Source of the DNA: RUG11867 sp964553435
Lineage (GTDB): Bacteria > Bacillota_I > Bacilli_A > RF39 > UBA660
DNA: 6,019 bases
Direction of reading: 5' to 3'
NCBI GenBank assembly: GCA_964553435.1
Contig: CAZKKM010000083.1
Coordinates: 1 to 6,019, forward strand
Positions 1-4,808 of the stretch are shown here, one piece after another; within the stretch, counting starts at the first letter, position 1; every line of letters begins with the position of its first letter. Both the position numbers and the translations under genes were made by a program. The notes under the pieces are model-generated. The model had not been told where the DNA came from and made no database searches. It worked only from the letters and a program-made list of their open reading frames with translations.

Positions 1-141
1 TACGTTCCAAGTATCAGGTTTTATATTATATAAAATTAAACCATCTTTTGTATTGGTATAAAGATCTGTTGCACTATCTAACCTTGATGGCATTATTTCT
101 TTTGGGACTTTTTGATTTAGCATATCTTTCGTAATTATCAT
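1..141 (-). CDS. N-terminal part of an unidentified protein, cut by the window edge
   Basis: An open frame of 47 codons runs from an ATG at 139-141 off the left edge. The start is supported by AGGAAG (AAAGGAAG context), 8 nt upstream of the ATG, and by an extended -10 promoter further up. The peptide begins MIITKDMLNQKVPKEIMPSR and continues with a stretch that reads DLYTNTKDGLILYNIKPDTW. It has no signal peptide and no membrane segment. The alternation of polar and hydrophobic residues near the end (GLILYNI) suggests a beta strand, but I do not recognise the family. Two hairpins separate it from the tRNA-Leu upstream, so it should be its own transcription unit. Confidence 0.6.
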   Translation of the reverse strand, partial: MIITKDMLNQKVPKEIMPSRLDSATDLYTNTKDGLILYNIKPDTWNV

Positions 142-184
142 TTTTTCAACTTCCTTTATGCTCTATTGCTCTTCATTCGAGTCT

Positions 185-213
185 ATTATATCATTTCTAA
201 ATAGAAAAGTCTC
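185..213 (-). promoter_or_regulatory. Promoter of the left-edge gene, overlapping a terminator arm
   Basis: On the minus strand an extended -10, TGATATAAT, occupies 185-193, with the TATAAT hexamer at 185-190. A weak -35 candidate, GAGACT, lies 17 bp upstream at 208-213. That hexamer is the last part of the downstream arm of the hairpin at 208-231, so terminator and promoter share bases. The strong extended -10 would tolerate the poor -35. Confidence 0.6.
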
Positions 214-231
214 GAAAAATTATTCGAGACT
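204..231 (-). terminator. Second terminator behind tRNA-Leu(CAG)
   Basis: A perfect 9-bp inverted repeat, AGTCTCGAA (208-216) with TTCGAGACT (223-231) around a 6-nt loop, is followed on the minus strand by TTTCTATTT. This has the form of an intrinsic terminator for transcripts arriving from the tRNA. It works in one direction only, because the plus-strand side has no U tract. Confidence 0.65.
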
Positions 232-240
232 AATCAAAAT

Positions 241-310
241 GAAGTAAAAGTACCCTACCTCATTGTATTGAAGTAGGGTACCTTTGAACCAAAACCTTAA
301 AAAGGTTCGG
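241..310 (-). terminator. First terminator(s) behind tRNA-Leu(CAG)
   Basis: The main stem is GTACCCTAC (250-258) with GTAGGGTAC (273-281), 9 bp and perfect, with a 14-nt loop. On the minus strand it is followed by TTTTACTTCATTTT. A smaller hairpin, AACCTT (293-298) with AAGGTT (302-307), sits between it and the tRNA and is followed by TTTTGG. Together with the hairpin at 208-231 this gives a stacked termination zone directly after the tRNA. Confidence 0.65.
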
Positions 311-322
311 ATGATATACTCA

Positions 323-409
323 TGGTGCCCCCGGCCGGACTTGAACCGGCACGATATCGCTATCATTGGCTTCTGAGACCAACGCGTCTACCAATTCCGC
401 CACGAGGAC
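323..409 (-). tRNA. tRNA-Leu (anticodon CAG, reads CUG)
   Basis: An 87-nt class II tRNA with encoded CCA (323-325). The acceptor stem is GUCCUCG with CGGGGGC, all seven pairs formed but with two G-U pairs (2-71 and 5-68), and the discriminator is A73. The D arm has the GCG...CGC stem and GG of leucine tRNAs. The anticodon stem UUGGU/GCCAA encloses loop CUCAGAA, with anticodon CAG at 373-375. A long variable arm (GAUA-GCGA-UAUC) identifies the class. The T loop is the standard UUCAAGU. The gene lies 49 bp downstream of the DHH gene, with its own -10 box in the gap, and terminator hairpins follow. Confidence 0.97.
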
Positions 410-421
410 GAGCACAAAAAG

Positions 422-430
422 ATTATAGCA
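422..430 (-). promoter_or_regulatory. Extended -10 promoter of tRNA-Leu(CAG)
   Basis: TGCTATAAT on the minus strand, with TATAAT at 422-427, lies 12 nt before tRNA position 1. The expected start is about 7 nt past the box, giving a pre-tRNA leader of about 6 nt (GUGCUC). No good -35 is seen at 17 bp. The same arrangement and a near-identical spacer occur at the other tRNA-Leu gene. Confidence 0.75.
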
Positions 431-457
431 CATTTCGAGTTTTTTTACAGTAAAATT

Positions 458-1369
458 TTAATTTTTTATAGAACGAGCATGGGCCATGATCTCTTTTCTC
501 AACATACAAGGGGTAAGGACGATGAATTTATCGATCTTTTCAGATGTCGGAAAAAGTTCGGAAAGTTTTTTTGATATTTCTTTCTTTCCGGAAAGAATAT
601 AACTTTTACCATCATTCAAAGAAAGAACATTTATTATCCATTCGTCATATACACAAAAGGTTTCTTCAACTTCGTCAAGATAATTTAGGAAGTAATCGAT
701 GCCGGGAACGATTATTTGAGCAAATACATCTGGCAGGAATTCACAAATATGTTCGATTTTTATGCTTTCTTTTAAACTGGAGACGATGTCCATTTGGTCA
801 TAGCATGATGAAAAATAGATGTCACTCCAGTCGATGGGAAGGTGCCCTATTTCTAGCAAACTCGAGTATGCTTTGCGGTCGCGGTCGCTTGTTATGGTAC
901 TTGCGAAATTCAGTGTGTTGTCTAAAATTCCGGCGGTCAAAAGTTTACATAGAGCCGGAGTTAGAATATCTTTTTTACCATGAGCGATTATGCGCTCATA
1001 GACTATCGTGCAGACAGAACCTATGAATTCGATATAATGAGGGACTTTTTTATCGGTCCAGTATTTTTCATAACCTTCATGATGGTCTATTATTTCCGCT
1101 ATTTTATCTACTTCGACGAATTCTTCGAAAAAATCAGGATTAGAGACATCGAGAACGATATATTCTAATTGGGAATCATTGGGAAATGAATCGAAAGTGA
1201 AACCCAAATCCAAAATCAAGGGAGATATGCTTTCGTTTACCTTTGCACTCGAGAAAGCATATGCGTCGAATCCGCAAGCACGCAAGAGTTCGCGATAAGC
1301 AAATATCGAAGCATAGGCATCGATGTCCAAATATTTTTTTCCGGAAGTTACAATTGTCGACTTTTTCAT
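458..1369 (-). CDS. Divergent DHH/DHHA2 phosphoesterase, type II pyrophosphatase-like
   Basis: A 303-aa cytoplasmic protein with the plan of Mn-dependent (family II) inorganic pyrophosphatases and related DHH phosphoesterases. It starts at an ATG 8 nt after AGGAGG. Seen in order: motif I LDIDAYAS (residues 14-21, Asp15 and Asp17); motif II IVLD (Asp74); the signature DHH at 95-97; GSVCTIV at 117-123; AGILDNT at 147-153, followed by STITSDRD; and a C-terminal DHHA2-like half ending in PCMLRKEIMAHA, whose RK matches the substrate-binding RK of the family. In family II pyrophosphatases motif I reads GHxxPDxDA; here it is GKKYLDIDA, so the usual first His ligand is Lys11. The substrate may be PPi, a short polyphosphate or a nucleotide, which the sequence does not settle. 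A terminator precedes it and no separate promoter is evident. Confidence 0.85.
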   Translation of the reverse strand: MKKSTIVTSGKKYLDIDAYASIFAYRELLRACGFDAYAFSSAKVNESISPLILDLGFTFDSFPNDSQLEYIVLDVSNPDFFEEFVEVDKIAEIIDHHEGYEKYWTDKKVPHYIEFIGSVCTIVYERIIAHGKKDILTPALCKLLTAGILDNTLNFASTITSDRDRKAYSSLLEIGHLPIDWSDIYFSSCYDQMDIVSSLKESIKIEHICEFLPDVFAQIIVPGIDYFLNYLDEVEETFCVYDEWIINVLSLNDGKSYILSGKKEISKKLSELFPTSEKIDKFIVLTPCMLRKEIMAHARSIKN

Positions 1370-1390
1370 AAAAGAAGCCTCCTGTCATAA

Positions 1391-1414
1391 GAAAAAGTTA
1401 GCCGATAGCCAACT
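1391..1414 (-). terminator. Intrinsic terminator between the membrane-protein gene and the DHH gene
   Basis: On the minus strand AGTTGGC, a 5-nt loop (TATCG) and GCTAACT form a 7-bp stem with one G-U pair (1396-1414), followed directly by TTTTTC. The first arm includes bases of the TAG stop codon of the upstream gene (1413-1415). Only about 20 bp then remain before the DHH ribosome binding site. Confidence 0.6.
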
Positions 1415-1829
1415 AAAGTTCTTTATTTTTTTTATGTTTGAGAATGTTCTTTTTGACAGCTGTAATGCCGACAACTAGTCCTCCTATAATTCCAAATCCT
1501 AAAGCTGCTTGTTGGCCTACATTTACACTTTCAACTGGAGCCGGAGTTTCTGTCGGCACAGCAGTTTCCTCTACTTGGGTCGGTTCATCTGTTGCGGCCA
1601 CTTTTCCGTTTTCGTTAAAGATGATTTCGTTTACTCTTTCTTCTTGTCTTTCCATCACTTCCATAAATTGGGAAATAAATTCTTCACCATATCCGTTTTC
1701 TCTAAGATAATTTGGGAATTCTGCTTTCAATTGTTCGACTTCTTCTTCGCTTTGAGCATTCTCGATTGCTGTACAATAATTCAACACTATCTCTTGTAAT
1801 TCCAATAAAGCTCCTGATGCCTCTTTCAT
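1413..1829 (-). CDS. Small single-pass membrane protein of unknown function
   Basis: A 138-aa protein I do not recognise. It starts at an ATG behind AAAGGA and a good promoter. Residues 1-75 are a charged, probably all-helical region rich in Glu and Leu with no signal peptide. Residues 78-104 are a Pro/Thr/Glu/Val linker. Residues 106-125 (ending GIIGGLVVGITAV) form one membrane segment, followed by a basic tail, KKNILKHKKNKEL. The positive-inside rule would place the tail in the cytoplasm and the N-terminal domain outside. The linker, hydrophobic stretch and basic tail resemble a sortase sorting signal, but there is no LPXTG-like motif and no leader peptide, so sortase anchoring is not supported. 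A tail-anchored protein is the simplest reading. Confidence 0.7.
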   Translation of the reverse strand: MKEASGALLELQEIVLNYCTAIENAQSEEEVEQLKAEFPNYLRENGYGEEFISQFMEVMERQEERVNEIIFNENGKVAATDEPTQVEETAVPTETPAPVESVNVGQQAALGFGIIGGLVVGITAVKKNILKHKKNKEL

Positions 1830-1855
1830 TTTAATTATTCCTTTCTCATAGTTTA

Positions 1856-1884
1856 ATTATATTCGATGAGGAAATTTTAAGCAA
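1856..1884 (-). promoter_or_regulatory. Promoter of the 138-aa membrane protein gene
   Basis: TTGCTT (1879-1884) and TATAAT (1856-1861) are separated by exactly 17 bp on the minus strand. The expected start near 1849 leaves a leader of about 20 nt that contains the AAAGGA ribosome binding site. The rest of 1885-1953 shows no other clear signal. Confidence 0.7.
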
Positions 1885-1953
1885 GATATTTTCATTACCG
1901 TTTACGATCAAAGATGAATATATCAAACGAATTGGCCTTTGTATTTATAACTT

Positions 1954-1981
1954 AAAAAAAAATCAATCATAATCAGATTGA
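1954..1981 (-). terminator. Terminator of tRNA-Leu(CAA)
   Basis: On the minus strand TCAATC, a 7-nt loop and GATTGA form a 6-bp stem (1963-1981) followed by nine consecutive T residues (1954-1962). It lies 37 bp past the tRNA 3' end, and no coding frame intervenes. Confidence 0.8.
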
Positions 1982-2018
1982 CTTATTTAACATCGCTCGG
2001 GGCGACGATTTTATCTAA

Positions 2019-2105
2019 TGGTGCCTCTGGCCGGACTCGGACCGGCACGGTATCGCTACCACTGGATTTTGAGTCCAGCGCGTCTACCAATTCCGCCACA
2101 GAGGC
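2019..2105 (-). tRNA. tRNA-Leu (anticodon CAA, reads UUG) with C at position 55
   Basis: An 87-nt class II tRNA with encoded CCA (2019-2021). The acceptor stem GCCUCUG/CAGAGGC is fully Watson-Crick, with A73. The anticodon stem CUGGA/UCCAG encloses CUCAAAA, with anticodon CAA at 2069-2071. The variable arm GGUA-GCGA-UACC differs from the other tRNA-Leu by a compensated pair, and the two genes share a 21-nt identical D-arm block. The T stem is intact (GCCGG/CCGGC), but the loop reads UCCGAGU: the near-universal U55, the substrate of the pseudouridine synthase TruB, is C (base 2040). Everything else looks functional, including promoter and terminator. Confidence 0.96.
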
Positions 2106-2117
2106 AGGCACAAGAAG

Positions 2118-2126
2118 ATTATATCA
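2118..2126 (-). promoter_or_regulatory. Extended -10 promoter of tRNA-Leu(CAA)
   Basis: TGATATAAT on the minus strand (TATAAT at 2118-2123) sits 12 nt before tRNA position 1, the same distance as at the other tRNA-Leu. The intervening CTTCTTGTGCCT matches 9 of 12 bases of CTTTTTGTGCTC there. A -35 candidate, GGCACA, lies about 17 bp upstream and is weak. Confidence 0.75.
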
Positions 2127-2230
2127 CACTTTCATATGTATGTGCCACTAAAAATTGAATTTTTTTAAAAATTTTTTTCTGGGGTCGTGATAAAACGACA
2201 GATCAATATCAAAAAGGCTCATCGATTCGA

Positions 2231-2258
2231 TACCGTATTTTGCGGTAGAAAACTACGG
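2231..2258 (+). promoter_or_regulatory. Probable operator: overlapping dyads before the XRE gene
   Basis: Two dyads share one half-site. The first is TACCG, 7 nt, CGGTA (2231-2247, perfect). The second is CGGTAGAAAACTACGG (2243-2258), a 16-bp palindrome with one mismatched pair. The whole can also fold as RNA: CCGTATTTT with AAAA-C-TACGG around GCGGTAG. Tandem dyads just upstream of the gene for a small XRE protein fit an autoregulatory operator. The binding role is inferred. Confidence 0.5.
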
Positions 2259-2270
2259 ACGATGGCAAAT

Positions 2271-2281
2271 TATATTATATT
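2271..2281 (+). promoter_or_regulatory. Candidate -10 region of the XRE gene
   Basis: TATATTATATT contains two overlapping TATATT boxes (2271-2276 and 2276-2281). No TTGACA-like -35 is found; with 17-bp spacing the second box would place the -35 at CTACGG (2253-2258), inside the dyad. A promoter that a bound repressor would cover is the likely reading. Confidence 0.4.
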
Positions 2282-2299
2282 TATGACGGTGAATTGTAA

Positions 2300-2554
2300 A
2301 TGAACAGATTAAAGGAACTGAGAGAGGATAAAGATTTGTATCAAAGAGATGTTGCAAAAATTTTAAATATGTCCCAAACTGGATATAGTCAATATGAAAC
2401 CGAGACTACCGATATACCGACAGCTGTATTGAAAAAGTTGGCCGACTATTACGGAGTTAGTATCGATTACCTCTTATATAGGACAGACGAACGAAAGGTA
2501 TATCCCAAGAGCATAGTAATCGAGTCCGACAAAAAAATATACGAAAAAGTTTAG
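2300..2554 (+). CDS. XRE-family helix-turn-helix transcriptional regulator
   Basis: An 84-aa cytoplasmic DNA-binding protein. Residues 3-58 are a Cro/C1-type HTH domain: LKELREDKDLYQRDVAKIL (4-22, helices 1-2), SQTGYSQYE (25-33, recognition helix), and the family ending VLKKLADYYGVSIDYLLYRTD. A short charged tail of about 23 residues follows, with no sensor or peptidase domain, so it is a minimal regulator. Start: ATG at 2300 with GGTGA 7 nt upstream, part of the AGGAGGTGA consensus. It is the only plus-strand gene, divergent from tRNA-Leu(CAA) and convergent with scpB. The dyads at 2231-2258 make self-repression likely. Lone XRE proteins are common on chromosomes and in prophages; nothing else here suggests a phage. 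Confidence 0.92.
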   Translation: MNRLKELREDKDLYQRDVAKILNMSQTGYSQYETETTDIPTAVLKKLADYYGVSIDYLLYRTDERKVYPKSIVIESDKKIYEKV

Positions 2555-2563
2555 TGACATAAT

Positions 2564-2593
2564 AAAAGACTTCTACGATTAAAAGTCTTTTTT
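2564..2593. terminator. Bidirectional terminator between XRE gene and scpB
   Basis: AAAAGACTT (2564-2572) pairs with AAGTCTTTT (2583-2591) in a 9-bp stem with a 10-nt loop. The plus strand continues with T residues to 2593 and the minus strand with TTTTATTATG, so it can end both convergent transcripts. It abuts the scpB stop codon (2592-2594). Confidence 0.8.
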
Positions 2594-3173
2594 AGTTTTG
2601 AACAGAAACCTCTTCATCTTCTTTGTAAATCGAAGTGAAAAGCTCAGTTTCATCTTCCTTGTTGGGCTCGTCAATTTCCATCTTTGGAAGATCGTCTATC
2701 GAAGAGAGTCCAAAGTAATCGAGGAATTCTCTCGTAGTGCCGTAAAGATTCGGTTTACCCGCCATTTCCGATTTTCCGACGGTTTTGACGAGTCCGCGAG
2801 CCATGAGCTTGCGCACTATGTGACCACAAGCTACTCCGCGCATATCGTCGATCATAACTCTCGTAATCGGTTGATTGTAGGCTATGATGGCCAAAACTTC
2901 GAGTGATGATTCGGAGAGTGTTTGAGTTTCGGGGTTACCCAAAAGTTTGTGATAGTAATCCTTATGTTCCTTTTTGGTAGTCAGTTTGAAAGCATCTCCA
3001 AGATAACTCACGCGTATACCGTATTCATCAGCTTCGTAGCGCTTTTGTAGTTGTCTCAGTAGATCTTTGGCTCCTTCGAGGTCGATCTCCAAGATTTCAC
3101 ATAAATTCTTCAAGGTGATACCTTCGTCACCGACGGCAAAGAGTATACCTTCTAATACTCCTAATAAATTCAT
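2592..3173 (-). CDS. scpB: Segregation and condensation protein B
   Basis: 193 aa, close to the usual length of about 190-200. ScpB dimers bind the central part of the kleisin ScpA and, with Smc, form the condensin complex that resolves newly replicated origins. Two winged-helix domains are seen: residues 1-75, beginning LLGVLEGILFAVGDEGIT, and about 85-160 with the family signatures SSLEVLAIIAYNQPITR, MRGVACGHIVRKLMARGLVK and GKPNLYGTTREFLDYFGL. An acidic, probably disordered tail covers 165-193. The ATG lies 4 nt after the scpA stop with no clear Shine-Dalgarno (only GAGATGA), so translation is probably coupled to scpA. It is the last gene of the operon. Confidence 0.97.
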   Translation of the reverse strand: MNLLGVLEGILFAVGDEGITLKNLCEILEIDLEGAKDLLRQLQKRYEADEYGIRVSYLGDAFKLTTKKEHKDYYHKLLGNPETQTLSESSLEVLAIIAYNQPITRVMIDDMRGVACGHIVRKLMARGLVKTVGKSEMAGKPNLYGTTREFLDYFGLSSIDDLPKMEIDEPNKEDETELFTSIYKEDEEVSVQN

Positions 3174-3177
3174 AATA

Positions 3178-3912
3178 TCATCTCGCTTCTATATAGATGT
3201 TCGAAAAGTTTTCCTCTTGGCAAATGTTTATTTCGTCATTTTTAGTCATCTCCAAAACCGAGAGAAATGTGACGACGATGTATTCGCGAGAAGGTTCATC
3301 GAAGAGTTCGAAGAACTCCACTTTCTTATGTTTAGAGAGAATATCTCTTATTTCTTTGGTACGATGCTCGATGCTCATCTCACGTTTTGTTATCTTTGTA
3401 GAAAGAGGTTTGATGTATTTTTGCCTTTCCAAAAATTGAGAGAATGCAGATAGTAGATCATCTAATGTAATGTCCGAGTTCAACTTGATGTCTTCTTTAT
3501 ATTCCTGTAAAGATTCGGGTATTTTGGTGAGAACTTCGCTACGGCGGGATTCCAATATTTTGAAATCTTCACAAAGTTCCTTGTATTTTTGGTATTCCAA
3601 TAGACGATGACGTAGTTCTTCTTCGGTACCTATCTTGAATTCCAACTGTTCGCTTTCTTCTTCAGAATCTTTTATATTCAAGAGCATCTTACTTTTCAAG
3701 TGAACAAGTTCGCTAGCTAAAACCAAGTATTCGCTTGCGATATCGATGTTCATCTCCTCCATTTGATCGATGAAAGCCATATATTCTTGAGTAATGTGTT
3801 CGATTGGAACTTCGTAGATGTCCATCTTCGATTCTTTTACGAGGTGTAAAAGAAGATCAAGGGGACCACTGAAATCGGCAATCGTGAATTCGAATTTGTT
3901 CGTCACTCGCAA
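3178..3912 (-). CDS. scpA: Segregation and condensation protein A (kleisin)
   Basis: 244 aa from a TTG start; the family norm is about 240-260. ScpA bridges the Smc heads and carries ScpB. The N-terminal Smc-neck-binding domain shows FSGPLDLLLHLVKESKMDIY (14-33), ITQEYMAFI and EYLVLASELVHLKSKMLL (61-78). A charged, partly coiled linker covers about 80-175. The C-terminal winged helix that binds the Smc head covers about 178-244 (VVTFLSVLEMTKNDEINICQEENF). No in-frame ATG exists near the start. TTG at 3910-3912 has AGGA 5 nt upstream; GTG at 3904-3906 would give 242 aa and a GTGA overlap with the upstream stop, with an N-terminus nearer the family's. Either choice overlaps the preceding gene. 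Confidence 0.95.
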   Translation of the reverse strand: MRVTNKFEFTIADFSGPLDLLLHLVKESKMDIYEVPIEHITQEYMAFIDQMEEMNIDIASEYLVLASELVHLKSKMLLNIKDSEEESEQLEFKIGTEEELRHRLLEYQKYKELCEDFKILESRRSEVLTKIPESLQEYKEDIKLNSDITLDDLLSAFSQFLERQKYIKPLSTKITKREMSIEHRTKEIRDILSKHKKVEFFELFDEPSREYIVVTFLSVLEMTKNDEINICQEENFSNIYIEAR

Positions 3913-4781
3913 TCATATCCTTCCGCGTCCATCTTGAATTTGACGACACTGTTCAAAGTGTTTTTGTCAAATATACGGGGGTCCCCCACTCTTTCGAAGG
4001 AAACGACGTTTTCGTAATCGAATTCGCTTAGGAAAATGTAAGATGTCGAGTTTTCTGTGATGCGAGCATTGACACCTGTAAATTCGTTGTAGGCCTTTTC
4101 TTTCTTCTGCATTTCGAGAAGTGAGGCGGCCAATTCATCGAGGTTTTCATTTTCGTACGTATATTTAAAAGTCGTCTTAGCCAATTTTTTTTGATAAAAT
4201 TGATACTCGTAAGATGTGTTTTCTTTTTTACATTTGATAGATGACAAGCCAGATTCGTCACCTTGCGTTTCGAGTGGTTGAATGCCACTTTGAGGAATGT
4301 GTGAGACAGTCATGAAAGTCGTCGTTTCGACAGGTAGATTGGATAGATCGATAGTGAACTTTTTTTCTTTAGTCACTTTTCCGTGAAGAACCCTGCGGCC
4401 GAGAAAAGTTTTGCGTTCACGATAAAATTCTACATAGTATTCGAGTTCATCGAGGTCGATGTCGGTATCGGTCGTCATGGTAAACGAAAGAGTCTTATTC
4501 GGTGAAAGGGAGATGTCTTCGAGTTTCAATTCGTTGAAAGTGAGTGTACTCTTACTTCCCAATTGGTAGTAAGCACTTATCGGAGATTTTTCGTTTTTCT
4601 TCGCATCTTCTTCTTTCTCATCCTCTTTGTCACCACTGAAAAACTTGTAGATTTCGGAATTATATTTTTTATAAATTTCTGGTATGTAAAACAAAAATCC
4701 GATGAGAGCTGCAAATATTACAAGAATAAAAATCGGATTGCCCGCCTTCTGTTGTTTTAAGTTCTCGTTTCCGTCGTTCAT
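3903..4781 (-). CDS. Unrecognised type II membrane protein, first gene of the scpAB operon
   Basis: 292 aa from the ATG at 4779-4781, chosen because AGGTGA ends 5 nt before it. A GTG at 4788-4790 would add three residues but overlaps that ribosome binding site. Residues 1-15 are a short polar cytoplasmic end. Residues 16-33 (PIFILVIFAALIGFLFYI) are the only membrane segment. Residues 50-66 are a very acidic and lysine-rich stretch. About 70-292 is a beta-rich domain predicted outside the membrane (for example TLSFTMTT, EYYVEFYRERK, KFTIDL, SYIFLSEFDY), with a helical insert near 211-230. It has two cysteines, Cys184 and Cys291, which could pair. I do not recognise the family. Its end overlaps scpA, so the two are co-translated; a role linked to segregation or division is a guess from context. 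Confidence 0.8.
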   Translation of the reverse strand: MNDGNENLKQQKAGNPIFILVIFAALIGFLFYIPEIYKKYNSEIYKFFSGDKEDEKEEDAKKNEKSPISAYYQLGSKSTLTFNELKLEDISLSPNKTLSFTMTTDTDIDLDELEYYVEFYRERKTFLGRRVLHGKVTKEKKFTIDLSNLPVETTTFMTVSHIPQSGIQPLETQGDESGLSSIKCKKENTSYEYQFYQKKLAKTTFKYTYENENLDELAASLLEMQKKEKAYNEFTGVNARITENSTSYIFLSEFDYENVVSFERVGDPRIFDKNTLNSVVKFKMDAEGYDCE

Positions 4782-4808
4782 GAATTTCACCTAACCTATT
4801 CTTTTACC

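Noticed and set aside
142..322. Riboswitch or T-box in the gap between tRNA and left-edge gene
   Set aside because: The hairpins are simple terminators of the tRNA transcript and lie upstream of the gene's own promoter; no conserved T-box or riboswitch core is visible.
544..1168. Plus-strand open frames of 160 and 62 codons
   Set aside because: They lie antisense to the DHH gene, which has family motifs and a strong ribosome binding site; their translations look like no protein family.
1438..1799. Plus-strand open frames of 90 and 96 codons
   Set aside because: Antisense to the 138-aa membrane protein, which has promoter, ribosome binding site and terminator; low-complexity Ser/Phe-rich translations.
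323..2105. Integrated element attached at a tRNA-Leu gene
   Set aside because: Both tRNAs are complete with different anticodons and own promoters; there is no integrase, no partial tRNA copy and no phage-like gene between them.
2598..3453. Plus-strand open frames over scpB and scpA
   Set aside because: scpA and scpB are certain from their conserved signatures; these are reverse-strand shadows.
3178..4781. Mycoplasma-type code with UGA as tryptophan
   Set aside because: scpA and the membrane protein both end at TGA at positions that fit operon spacing and family length.
4782..4790. GTG start extending the membrane protein by three residues
   Set aside because: The GTG is part of the AGGTGA ribosome binding site that serves the ATG at 4781.
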